NCBI RefSeq assembly: GCF_052115445.1
Contig: NZ_JBFRGR010000006.1
Location: 62,001 to 126,000 of the forward strand
Direction of reading: 5' to 3'
DNA length: 64,000 nt
Source: Paenibacillus_E sp052115445
GTDB taxonomy: Bacteria; Bacillota; Bacilli; Paenibacillales; NBRC-103111
Positions 41,331-48,963 of this stretch are shown piece by piece. Made by a program: the position numbers and the translations under genes. Positions within the stretch are counted from its first letter, which is position 1. Every line of letters starts with the position of its first letter. The notes beneath the pieces are model-generated. The model was not told the origin of the DNA. It did no database searches and saw only the letters and a program-made list of their open reading frames with translations.

Positions 41331-41549
41331 ATGAAAGCTAAAATTGTCACAACGGATTTATTCCCAAGGATATTGACTTATTACACAGAAGATGGAGTTG
41401 CAGAAATAGAAGAGGCTTCAGTCATTATCGAAAAGATGGCGGAGTCGGTATCTGCTGCCGAACTTGTGAAATTCCTATCGTTCATTAATACTGGTAATTT
41501 CGGATTGGCTTACGATATGTTCCGGTACATCCAGGAGAATAAATCATGA
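41331..41549 (+). CDS. small hypothetical protein in transfer-like cluster
   Basis: 72 residues, helical and acidic, starting behind GAAAGGGTGAGCTG. It contains VAEIEEASVIIEKMAESVSA in the middle. It ends on the start of the large ATPase gene (ATGA overlap). No family was recognised. Confidence 0.55.
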   Translation: MKAKIVTTDLFPRILTYYTEDGVAEIEEASVIIEKMAESVSAAELVKFLSFINTGNFGLAYDMFRYIQENKS

Positions 41550-43924
41550 GTACAATATCTCTTCGCGATGCAATCCGCATTGTTCGGCCCGAGTATGTAT
41601 TTCTCAAACTAAAACCAAACAACTCCATTAGAAACAACAACACACACAAGATCGCTAGGGCCATAGCATCTCTTTACAAAAATGTGTTGGAGAACGTTAA
41701 GAAGGAAGAACACCGGGCGACTCGCATTCTAGGTAAGCAGTTCTTCATTCCAACTAAGGTTTCGCTCGAGACTTCCGCCAAGGTTTCCTATTTCATCTAT
41801 ATCGAAAAGAAGAAAGTTGAGTTTTACTTTATTGCCCCCAAGCAGCATCTTAGTGTCATAAAGGAGAAGATAGGAGATGTATGGACCAGTATCACCGTAG
41901 AAGAGGTAGATAGCCTTCCTGAGTTCGGGAAAGACGCAACTAAGTATCAGCTTTCTTATACGAAAGAGGATGCGCTGAGCCTCAACGTAGATCGTCGTGA
42001 CAATGACTTGTTACGCTCAACATTGAATGTGGTGGATGTCATGGAAGACGGAGATCGAGCTGGGGTGTTCTATAACTTCATCCCAGTATCCCAGTTTAGT
42101 TGGAGATCCACTTACAAACATACGATTGAGAAAGTGAAGAGCAAGAAACCGGTTGATAGAAATAAGCTTGGCACAAGCTATGTCTTCAAGATGGCAGTAT
42201 CATTCCTAGTAGGTACCGTTGATGCAGTAACCAGTGTGTTCTCAGATACTAAGAAGGTCAACAGCGAAAGTCCGTTAGAATCGCTTCTAGAGAGACTGAA
42301 TGGCGGTGTCAAAATTAGTGATAGTACTCAACGGAAAGCAACTGCAAACATTCTTGATACTCAGATCATTGTCATGAGTAAAAGTGAAGACGCGCTGCGT
42401 CAGCGGAACAATGCCAAAAGCCTGGCGAGAACGTTCGATTCCATTTCGGAGGATAACGAACTTACTCACCGGTCATACAAAGGAGAATTCAAATATACGG
42501 ACAGATTATTGCGTGGTGCCGCCGTGAACAAAGTTGGAGATGAAGAGTGTCAAAGTTTTATTTCCATGGCTGGTCGCGAGTTGCTTGAGCAACATCAGAT
42601 GATTGAACGGGTAGAAACACAAGAAACTGAGGTTCCTGAGGACCTACAGGAAGGGGGAATGTGCGTGGGGACAAATCGATATAGAGGTAATGATCAACAG
42701 GCATTTTTAAGTACTGATAAAGAGTATAAGAATCTGCCCTTAATTCTTATCGGGCCGCAGCGTGCAGGTAAGTCAACATTGATAGGAAACTTAAGTAATG
42801 ATGCTCTTAATGCTGGTGAGTGCGTATTCATTTTTGATTTCATAGCAAGCTGTCAGCTAAGTAGTGAAGTGGCAACACTATTTCCTAAAGATAAAACACT
42901 AGTCATTGATTGCGAAGACCCAATGAAAATTGAAGGACTGGGTTACAATGAGGTTGGCGTAAGTTTGGATCCATTCCAGCAATACGATAACGCTAAGAAG
43001 CAAACTACACAAATAAAAACTTTAATTAATTCGGTAAATGCAAACGGCAATGGTGATACAAATCTTTCAGCAAAAATGGAAAGATACCTTGAAAGTGCAA
43101 GTAACGTTGTATTTGTGAGCGGCGGTAGCGTGACAGACGTATTTAAGGTACTTCAGAACCACGTGGCTCGGCACAAATTTATTGATAGTGTACCGGAGTC
43201 TCAGCACGAAAACCTCTCTGAGAACATAGACAGTCTTTTTGAACTTGATGAATACAAGGATGTGAAGGTTGGAGAAGGAAACAACAAAAAGACCATACAG
43301 GAGTTGTGTGGTACAAAGGATCATCTCATCACAGGAGTTATCGATCGCTTGAATAAACTGAAGGCAAATACGTTTATGGAGGCAATGTTAAAGAAGTCTA
43401 CGGCAGGTAATATCAATTTAGCCAATGAGATGCAAAAAAATCAGCTTATTATTCTTAGAATGCCAGAAACAATGTTTAGTACCGACCAAGAACGTGACGT
43501 ATACACAACGTATTGGATGACAAAGCTTTGGATGGCATCACAGATTCGTGAAAAGATGGTTGGTGGTGACCGGACTAAGCTGACTAAGGTTAATTTTATA
43601 ATCGATGAGTTGTATCAAGTGGAGAATACTCAAAAGTTCTTGTCAGATAAATTAAGTCGGCTAGCTAAATTTGGTGTGAAGGCTATTATCAGTGCTCATT
43701 ACTTGAATCAAATTAAACACATTCGTGATGAGCTCCGCAGTTCGAATGCATCATATATGCTAATTAGTGGATGTGACAAGAAGAATTTCAACGAGCTGCA
43801 GTCTGAGCTTCACCCATTCACTGAGGAAGATCTACTGAAGCTGCCGAGGTATAACAGCATGAATCTGCTAAAGAGCAAGGATGGCTATGCAAGGTTTATT
43901 ACAAAATTGCCAAAACCGATCTAA
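41546..43924 (+). CDS. VirB4/TraG-like P-loop ATPase of a transfer-like system
   Basis: 792 residues. Residues 1-380 carry a variable N-terminal region like those of conjugation ATPases. Walker A is GPQRAGKST near residue 403, and Walker B is VNFIIDELYQVEN near 680-692. The downstream segment FGVKAIISAHYLNQIKHIRD is a sensor-like stretch that TraG/VirD4 and VirB4 proteins share. The whole order suggests a HerA/VirB4-type motor that drives DNA or protein through a membrane complex. With the M23 gene and small membrane genes upstream, it is the centre of a possible minimal transfer machine. I cannot tell VirB4 from TraG/VirD4 or from an unrelated HerA motor. Confidence 0.75.
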   Translation: MSTISLRDAIRIVRPEYVFLKLKPNNSIRNNNTHKIARAIASLYKNVLENVKKEEHRATRILGKQFFIPTKVSLETSAKVSYFIYIEKKKVEFYFIAPKQHLSVIKEKIGDVWTSITVEEVDSLPEFGKDATKYQLSYTKEDALSLNVDRRDNDLLRSTLNVVDVMEDGDRAGVFYNFIPVSQFSWRSTYKHTIEKVKSKKPVDRNKLGTSYVFKMAVSFLVGTVDAVTSVFSDTKKVNSESPLESLLERLNGGVKISDSTQRKATANILDTQIIVMSKSEDALRQRNNAKSLARTFDSISEDNELTHRSYKGEFKYTDRLLRGAAVNKVGDEECQSFISMAGRELLEQHQMIERVETQETEVPEDLQEGGMCVGTNRYRGNDQQAFLSTDKEYKNLPLILIGPQRAGKSTLIGNLSNDALNAGECVFIFDFIASCQLSSEVATLFPKDKTLVIDCEDPMKIEGLGYNEVGVSLDPFQQYDNAKKQTTQIKTLINSVNANGNGDTNLSAKMERYLESASNVVFVSGGSVTDVFKVLQNHVARHKFIDSVPESQHENLSENIDSLFELDEYKDVKVGEGNNKKTIQELCGTKDHLITGVIDRLNKLKANTFMEAMLKKSTAGNINLANEMQKNQLIILRMPETMFSTDQERDVYTTYWMTKLWMASQIREKMVGGDRTKLTKVNFIIDELYQVENTQKFLSDKLSRLAKFGVKAIISAHYLNQIKHIRDELRSSNASYMLISGCDKKNFNELQSELHPFTEEDLLKLPRYNSMNLLKSKDGYARFITKLPKPI

Positions 43925-44017
43925 TAATAATTTGAACCACTCATACATTAGTAGAAGGAAAATTAATCCAATTGCAGAATATTTAAATAATTCAAATGAA
44001 GAGGATGGGATTGTATT

Positions 44018-44209
44018 TTGAGGTATTTATTATGTTTTATACCACCACTGGCAGTTTTGTCATGTGGCAAGATATTTCAGTTTCTACTAAGTATTGTTTT
44101 GACGTTGCTCTTTTACATTCCTGGAGTCATTCATGCAATTCTTGTCGTAAATCAGTATCATTCAGATAACAGACATAATCAATTAATTAAAGCAATAAAG
44201 AAGAAATGA
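44018..44209 (+). CDS. Pmp3/YqaE family membrane protein
   Basis: 63 residues from a TTG start. FIPPLAVLS followed by a second membrane helix ending FYIPGVIHAILVV is the classical Pmp3/YqaE signature with two membrane helices. Proteins of this family affect membrane potential and stress tolerance. It is followed by a strong terminator and seems independent of the transfer-like genes. The ribosome site is not strong. Confidence 0.8.
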   Translation: MRYLLCFIPPLAVLSCGKIFQFLLSIVLTLLFYIPGVIHAILVVNQYHSDNRHNQLIKAIKKK

Positions 44210-44242
44210 AGCCCGAGGGGGGAAGGGTTCTCGGGCTTTTTT
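44210..44242 (+). terminator. intrinsic terminator
   Basis: AGCCCGAG at 44210-44217 pairs with CTCGGGCT at 44230-44237, followed by six T residues. It ends transcription from the transfer-like region and the Pmp3 gene. Confidence 0.85.
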
Positions 44243-44296
44243 CCTTCAAGTCCCATTAGTCATAAATATCTCTAAGGTGTAACATTATTATGGGTG

Positions 44297-45157
44297 ATGA
44301 AGATAATGTTTATTCCTCCAATGCTTTTACAATATGCCAAAAATAATGAACCATTTGACGATTCATCCACATTTGCAGAACTCAAGTGGGATGGCATAAG
44401 ATTGATTGTTTCTAACTTAGATGAACTGAATCTATATACGAAGAACACGAATGCAACATCAAAATATCCCGAGTTGCAAAATCCTCCTATCCCGAAAGGA
44501 ACTGTTCTCGATGGTGAGATCGTGGTGCTCGACGAACAAGGCAGAGCAGATTTTGAAGCGACGAACGCAGGGTTTCGGTCGAGCAAGTTGCGTAAACCAG
44601 TTGTATTTATGGCTTTCGATATCTTGTACCACCGCGGCGTAGATGTAACGGGTTTGCCTCTAGAACATCGCAAGCAGCTACTTGAAGATACTCTTATTGA
44701 GACTGAACATTATAGGATCGTTCGCCCAATAGAGGGCAGTGCTGAGAGTTTCTTTAATATCGTTTGCCAGCATGGACTCGAAGGCATTGTGATTAAAAAG
44801 AAGAACTCGAAGTATGAGACAGATTTAAGATCAATGAAATCTGTTCGCTCCTGGTCATGGCAAAAGGTAATAAATTATCAAAGGACAGAAGTATTCATAA
44901 CCGGTTACAGCAAGAAAGAGCATTCATGGCTATTAGGTTATCCAGATGGTGACAGAATCCGACCGATCGGTGCCATGGAACTTGGGATTACACCATCAGC
45001 TCGCCAGTCAATGTGGCCAGTTTTTCAAGCTTACAAAACTGGAGAGAGCAAGGATCACGTCTATGTGCAGCCGGTTGTGCGTTGTAAAGTGAAATATCGG
45101 GATTGGTATAAGTCGGGAGCAATGCGGCTACCAGTGTTTGAGGAGTTTATTGTTTAG
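44297..45157 (+). CDS. ATP-dependent DNA ligase
   Basis: 286 residues. The nucleotidyl-transfer site AELKWDGIRLIV near residue 27 (KxDG with Lys as the AMP carrier), TVLDGEIVVLDEQGRADFEA near 73 (motif III), VFMAFDILYHRGVDVTG near 104 (motif IIIa), EGIVIKKKNSKYE near 168 (motif IV) and SWQKVINYQ near 192 (motif V) are all present. The size fits LigD-like or minimal phage ligases. It seals nicks during phage DNA replication and repair. The start could be 44297 or 44309. Confidence 0.9.
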   Translation: MKIMFIPPMLLQYAKNNEPFDDSSTFAELKWDGIRLIVSNLDELNLYTKNTNATSKYPELQNPPIPKGTVLDGEIVVLDEQGRADFEATNAGFRSSKLRKPVVFMAFDILYHRGVDVTGLPLEHRKQLLEDTLIETEHYRIVRPIEGSAESFFNIVCQHGLEGIVIKKKNSKYETDLRSMKSVRSWSWQKVINYQRTEVFITGYSKKEHSWLLGYPDGDRIRPIGAMELGITPSARQSMWPVFQAYKTGESKDHVYVQPVVRCKVKYRDWYKSGAMRLPVFEEFIV

Positions 45158-45169
45158 GGGATGAGATTC

Positions 45170-45319
45170 ATGGAATACCGAGTGAAGAATAAGGAGACAG
45201 GCGAAGAGAAGACACTGAGTGTTTCAGAAGTGAATGACATGGTTTATAGCGATGCAGGCCAGGTAATAGTTTTTGATATAGAGATGGAAGAATATGTGTT
45301 AATTGATGAAGAGAAATAA
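45170..45319 (+). CDS. small acidic protein after the ligase
   Basis: 49 residues behind GGGGATGAG, starting 12 bases after the ligase stop. It is acidic (EEKTLSVSEVNDM and VFDIEMEEYVLIDEE) and probably beta. No family was recognised. A terminator follows at once. Confidence 0.5.
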   Translation: MEYRVKNKETGEEKTLSVSEVNDMVYSDAGQVIVFDIEMEEYVLIDEEK

Positions 45320-45320
45320 A

Positions 45321-45353
45321 AAAGCCCTTGGGGATGCTTTCCCTCAGGGCTTT
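45321..45353 (+). terminator. bidirectional intrinsic terminator
   Basis: AAAGCCCT at 45321-45328 pairs with AGGGCTTT at 45346-45353. T residues follow on the forward strand (TCGTTTTG), and a long T-run follows on the reverse strand. Confidence 0.75.
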
Positions 45354-45409
45354 CGTTTTGTCCGATGCTTTTCTACCAAAAATATTCAGAATTCTTTATC
45401 AAATCTTAA

Positions 45410-45438
45410 TTGACAAAAAATGCGAACAAGATTTAATA
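45410..45438 (+). promoter_or_regulatory. strong promoter-like sequence before decayed region
   Basis: TTGACA at 45410-45415, a 17-base spacer, and TTAATA at 45433-45438 form a near-ideal vegetative promoter. Downstream at 45513 is ATG behind GAGGAGG with a frame of only 13 codons (MTIKNRISCRFFI) before TAG. Either this is the relic of a gene now truncated or a very short peptide is made. Confidence 0.5.
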
Positions 45439-45616
45439 TTATCGATAAGTCACCAAACTATTATGTGACTTCATTTTTTAAATAATCTAATTATTATGAG
45501 GAGGATAAAAAAATGACTATAAAAAATAGGATAAGTTGTAGATTTTTTATTTAGAAATAATATTTTATTTTAAAGAAATTTTTAGAAGAATTCTAGAGGA
45601 TGACTGACATGTTTTT

Positions 45617-45781
45617 ATGGAGTATAACTATGATGTACGGGGAAATAAGGAATTTATTATTCTAATATTCGAACATTATGACAGACATTTATTTATTTTA
45701 TGTGGAAGTATAGTCGACGGATAAGTTTATATTGAGCAACATGGAAGGTCAACCAGGACACATGTATCTATTATTAGGTAA
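45617..45781 (+). pseudogene. decayed gene fragment A
   Basis: ATG at 45617 opens a frame that reads MEYNYDVRGNKEFIILIFEH and onward to a TAA at 45722, then continues with normal-looking coding sequence to a second stop at 45779. Interrupted frames like this point to decay. No family was recognised. Confidence 0.45.
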
Positions 45782-45930
45782 TGGAGTAGTCAGGAAATCT
45801 TCTAATACATAAGATGTTGAATTGAAACGTACTTAAGAAAATTTTGATCTATTGCAACAATCACACTCTAATCGTTCCAAAATTTAAACTACTATTTTAT
45901 TCAAAAGTAAGAGAGTACAGAAGAAAGTAA

Positions 45931-46203
45931 TATCTTCTAACTAAACTACAGCTTTATCAATATTTTGACAGTGAAATCACGGTAAATATTGATAAGTCTA
46001 AGTTCATTCAGAACTTTGAGCAATCGACAATATTAATGCGGGCATACAGTGAGAGTCAGTATGCGCCGAAATATTTGTTAATCTACCCATAAAATATAGG
46101 ATTGGTATGTTCAATTGTGCCTATTCGATATTTTGAAATTGGTGTAGTTTGCCTAGGCCCTGAAAAGAAGGTATTCGCATTCTTGCTATTCTGTTCCTTT
46201 TGA
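45931..46203 (+). pseudogene. decayed gene fragment B
   Basis: The frame reads LTKLQLYQYFDSEITVNIDK, then FIQNFEQSTILMRAYSESQY, to a TAA at 46090, then goes on in frame (IGLVCSIVPIRYFEIGVVCL) to a TGA at 46201. One stop inside an otherwise coding-like stretch marks it as a pseudogene. No family was recognised. Confidence 0.5.
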
Positions 46204-46276
46204 ATGACAATGGTGGTTTTTTATTTTGGTTAATTCTGATTAGGGGTGATTGTTTATCGAATCAATTGTGGAGTAA

Positions 46277-46504
46277 GTGTCGCAGAAGAACTTGTACTTA
46301 ACTCAATTAGAAAACCTTGAACTACATAAATAATCATCATTAGAAGGGCGAGTGGGTCAGTTGGAAAATGATAAAAAAGTAACGGCTATTGGGTTATTAG
46401 GATACTATATGAATCAATGTAACGAAGAAGATGCGAAAGCTTTAGCTAGAGCAGCGATTATCATTTATGAACTACCTGGAGAAACCGCCAGCGTAATGGA
46501 ATAG
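46277..46504 (+). pseudogene. decayed gene fragment C
   Basis: From GTG 46277 the frame reads SQKNLYLTQLENLELHK, hits a TAA, then continues in frame with SLEGRVGQLENDKKVTAIGL and a helical end EEDAKALARAAIIIYELPGE to a TAG at 46502. The part after the stop could still be made from GTG or TTG starts (about 50 residues). The parent looks like a coiled-coil protein of unknown function. Confidence 0.5.
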
Positions 46505-46508
46505 AAGA

Positions 46509-46542
46509 AAGGCCCCTGAGTTAGTTCTCAGAGGGCCTTTTC
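46509..46542 (+). terminator. convergent terminator between relic C and the CPBP gene
   Basis: GGCCCCTGAG at 46511-46520 pairs with CTCAGAGGGCC at 46527-46537, followed by TTTTCTC on the forward strand. It also lies just after the stop of the leftward CPBP gene. Confidence 0.75.
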
Positions 46543-47205
46543 TCATTTAGTTTTCAGTAAAACCCTCGTTATGTAAATTGCCTTAGCATCGTAAAGAATG
46601 TGAATGATAATAGGCACTAATAAACTTCCGGTAGTGAAGTACAGATATCCCATAATCAATCCGAATATTGTAGAGCTGATAACTCCGCTTAACCCCTGCA
46701 TGAAATGTCCTGCCCCGAAGATAACTGAGATGACTACGAAAGCCACGAGTTCCGATAACCCCAAACTCACAGCATAGCGTTGCAGGAAACCCCTGAAGAT
46801 AATCTCCTCACAGATCCCCACTGTAATAGTAACTCCAACAAACATGAGCTGCTGTTTATTCGTTACAGGATACAGTTTCGCATCATAGTTATCTGCTACA
46901 CTCTCACGTAGCCTTTTAACGAACGGAAGGAGCGCGAAAGGCAATACAACGGTGAAGACGAGATAAGCGATTAGAAGCCAAATGAGAATGTGCCAGAAGG
47001 TGTTGAACGAGTAGTCAGGTGCTATATAGTTTGTTCGACCTGTAAGTATGATCGGAAGTGTTAGAAGCCAGTAAACGGCATATATGAGGAGATAGCCACG
47101 TTCTTTAGCTATGTCATTGTATGTAGCTGACTTGATCTTTCTAACCATGATGACGTTGAGAAGCGGCATAAATATTAGTATCGAGACAACAAGGATTACG
47201 TTCAT
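46543..47205 (-). CDS. CPBP-family intramembrane protease (MroQ-like position)
   Basis: 220 residues with about seven membrane helices. CPBP motifs are visible: motif 1 ICEEIIFRGF near residues 131-140 (EExxxR), motif 2 FGAGHF with His 167, and motif 3 HILYDAK with His 202 and Asp 206. Family members cut small membrane-bound substrates. In Staphylococcus aureus the CPBP protein MroQ helps to mature and export the agr peptide. This gene is divergent to an agrBD-type operon across a shared operator region, so a role in processing the AgrD peptide or in immunity is likely, but inferred. AGAAGGTG precedes the ATG. Confidence 0.85.
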   Translation of the reverse strand: MNVILVVSILIFMPLLNVIMVRKIKSATYNDIAKERGYLLIYAVYWLLTLPIILTGRTNYIAPDYSFNTFWHILIWLLIAYLVFTVVLPFALLPFVKRLRESVADNYDAKLYPVTNKQQLMFVGVTITVGICEEIIFRGFLQRYAVSLGLSELVAFVVISVIFGAGHFMQGLSGVISSTIFGLIMGYLYFTTGSLLVPIIIHILYDAKAIYITRVLLKTK

Positions 47206-47222
47206 TTAGCACCTTCTTTCTT

Positions 47223-47292
47223 TTGATTAATGTAACATTAATCAATTGACGATGCAAGGTATTTCAGTTATGATTAATGTAACAAAAATCAA
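47223..47292 (+). promoter_or_regulatory. two palindromic operators and promoter of the agr-like operon
   Basis: TTGATTAATGT at 47223-47233 is followed, after one base, by its exact inverse at 47235-47245 (perfect 11+1+11 palindrome). A second copy at 47270-47292 matches it at 20 of 23 positions. Between and within them lie TTGACG at 47246-47251 and TATGAT at 47269-47274 with a 17-base spacer, a good promoter for the rightward operon. The leftward CPBP gene would use TTGCAT and TACATT on the other strand. A regulator that binds these sites would control both directions. Confidence 0.75.
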
Positions 47293-47313
47293 ATGGAAAG
47301 GAAGGTGATTTGA

Positions 47314-47523
47314 TTGACAAGAGGAGGAAAAAGAGAGGGATCAGGAAGAAAATCAAGTGGTGGTATTGCAAGAAGAGTGTCGTTGACTTTGTCCCCAGAG
47401 CAATGGGAAATGATCGATAAATCTGAGCAATCAATATCATCATTTGTCCGCCATTTAATATGTGAAAATGAACTGCTGAAAATGAAGAGAAAATCTAGAA
47501 CTAAAAGGGATGGTGAAAATTAA
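47314..47523 (+). CDS. ribbon-helix-helix-like regulator, first gene of agr-like operon
   Basis: 69 residues from TTG 47314 behind GAAGGTG. A basic Gly/Arg/Ser-rich head is followed by ARRVSLTLSPEQWEMIDKSE and SISSFVRHLICEN, the strand-helix-helix pattern of small RHH DNA-binding proteins. The palindromes upstream of its own promoter are likely its operators. It could act as the switch that links the peptide system to transcription, but that is an inference. Confidence 0.65.
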   Translation: MTRGGKREGSGRKSSGGIARRVSLTLSPEQWEMIDKSEQSISSFVRHLICENELLKMKRKSRTKRDGEN

Positions 47524-48219
47524 ATGGATTTGTTTGTAAAACTTCTGCTCTCGATTATTTACATGGCATCTTTTGTTGTATTAAATTTCGCTATCTTCAA
47601 GTTTCGAATTAAGGGTCATGATAAGAAAATTACTATTATGGCAGTGCTGGTTGGGAGCGTAAATTTTTACTTTAAATTTGTAATCAATTCAGATTATTTC
47701 ATGATAATTCAACTACTTACATACATCGTAATGCTGGCAGCCCTAATGAGATTTCCATTGCTATTCTCGTGTATTGTTGCTTTAGGTGGAGCAATTGCAG
47801 CCACTGTAATGGATACCAGCGTTTCTTTTGCAGCTGTAGGTCTAAAGTTAAGCACATTGGATTTAATGGCAAATGACTTAACACACTTTATCATTTTTCA
47901 CCTAGCGCAAACAGTAATATATTTCTTAATTGCTGGACTCCTTATTAGATACAAAATAGGATACAATCTCATTGCTCATAAATATAAATTTTATGTCTTG
48001 GAATGGTTCAATCTAATTTGGATGATGATAATTATCCTCTTAACTTCAGTTCTCATATACTCCAGTAAGAACATTAATGTCAATTCATTACACTTGTTTA
48101 TAATTGGCATCGTTACTTTAGGACTAATTATCTATCTAGGATATGGATACATACAAAACAAACAGGATAGGCAATTGCGTAAAGAAGTATTGGATAAGTT
48201 AACAAAAGGGAGGAATTAG
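47524..48219 (+). CDS. AgrC-like membrane protein lacking a kinase domain
   Basis: 231 residues with about six or seven membrane helices through residue 215 and a short basic cytoplasmic tail (NKQDRQLRKEVLDKLTKG). This is the layout of the sensor half of AgrC-type peptide receptors. A complete AgrC continues with about 200 residues of histidine kinase, which is absent here; the stop is followed directly by agrB. The protein could sense the peptide and signal in another way, compete with the host AgrC, or aid export. No kinase or response regulator occurs nearby. Confidence 0.7.
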   Translation: MDLFVKLLLSIIYMASFVVLNFAIFKFRIKGHDKKITIMAVLVGSVNFYFKFVINSDYFMIIQLLTYIVMLAALMRFPLLFSCIVALGGAIAATVMDTSVSFAAVGLKLSTLDLMANDLTHFIIFHLAQTVIYFLIAGLLIRYKIGYNLIAHKYKFYVLEWFNLIWMMIIILLTSVLIYSSKNINVNSLHLFIIGIVTLGLIIYLGYGYIQNKQDRQLRKEVLDKLTKGRN

Positions 48220-48756
48220 ATGGTTACTATCGACAAGCTTTCTTCATACCTGGCTAATTCTATAACTAAATATGATGAAAATCGATCTCCAGCTGTGATG
48301 AAGTATATGATAAAAGTTCTATTGAACTTCGTGTTTGTAATTGGTGGTGTACTCATTATCTCAGGGTTAACTGGTCATTTTATAGATGCATTAGCATGTG
48401 TCTGGGCATTTCCATTGCTCAGGCACATTTCTGGTGGAATNCACTTTAAGTCTAATGGTCTATGTAATGTTGTATCTATCGGTTTCATCCTAACATCGGT
48501 TTTTTTCCCAATAAATTACTGGTATGCAGGATTTATTATTAATATAATTGCAGTAATAGTTCTTTTGATATGGTCACCTAATGGAGTGACTGGGACGATG
48601 GATCCCAAGAACTATCCAAAACTCAAGGTGGCCGCGGTAATTATCGTAGCATGTAATTTTATTTTTCAATCACACTCATTAGCTCTTTCTTTCTTGATTC
48701 AAGCAATAACAACTATCCCTTATTCCCAAAAGTTGATTCACAAATTAAAGTTATGA
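48220..48756 (+). CDS. agrB: AgrB-type peptide protease/transporter
   Basis: 178 residues. The signature R-H-I-S-G-G followed by an unread residue, His 75, then Cys 82 in KSNGLCN is the AgrB catalytic dyad (H77 and C84 in S. aureus). Four or more membrane helices follow, and a PNGVTGTMDPKNYPKLK loop lies near residue 122. AgrB cuts AgrD at the C-terminus and forms the thiolactone ring. The gene begins right after the AgrC-like stop behind AGGGAGG, and agrD follows 16 bases later. One N base lies in the active-site region, so that codon should be re-read. Confidence 0.9.
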   Translation: MVTIDKLSSYLANSITKYDENRSPAVMKYMIKVLLNFVFVIGGVLIISGLTGHFIDALACVWAFPLLRHISGGXHFKSNGLCNVVSIGFILTSVFFPINYWYAGFIINIIAVIVLLIWSPNGVTGTMDPKNYPKLKVAAVIIVACNFIFQSHSLALSFLIQAITTIPYSQKLIHKLKL

Positions 48757-48772
48757 AGGGAGGTGGACAAGC

Positions 48773-48895
48773 ATGAGAGAATTCGCTGCAAAAAAAGCTG
48801 GAGCTGTCCTTGAATTCCTAGCTAAGAAATTTAGCAAAACAAACTGCTGGATCGCTTGTTACAACGAAGATGTTCCACAAGAATTGATGAAGTAG
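48773..48895 (+). CDS. agrD: AgrD-type cyclic peptide precursor
   Basis: 40 residues behind GGGAGGTGG. It has an amphipathic basic N-terminal helix (KKAGAVLEFLAKKF), a core with two Cys (TNCWIACYN) and an acidic C-terminus EDVPQELMK. The VPQEL end matches the staphylococcal EVPKEL recognition part of AgrD. The likely signal is a ring closed on Cys 25 (about CWIAC or CWIACY) with a short tail. Length, order and AgrB just upstream make the call firm; the exact cut sites are inferred. Confidence 0.85.
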   Translation: MREFAAKKAGAVLEFLAKKFSKTNCWIACYNEDVPQELMK

Positions 48896-48908
48896 TATAC
48901 ATAATCTT

Positions 48909-48949
48909 AAAGGCGGGCTTCCTCTTAATTGAGGGCAGCCCGCCTTTTT
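48909..48949 (+). terminator. terminator of the agr-like operon
   Basis: AAGGCGGGCT at 48910-48919 pairs with AGCCCGCCTT at 48937-48946 and is followed by T residues. It closes the operon after agrD. Confidence 0.9.
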
Positions 48950-48963
48950 CTTTCCTGCATCTA

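Noticed and set aside
44272..44673. Reverse-strand frame of 133 codons over the ligase
   Set aside because: The ligase on the forward strand shows all nucleotidyltransferase motifs; the reverse frame is a shadow.
47709..47894. Reverse-strand frame inside the AgrC-like gene
   Set aside because: No ribosome site; the forward frame has strong membrane-helix periodicity.
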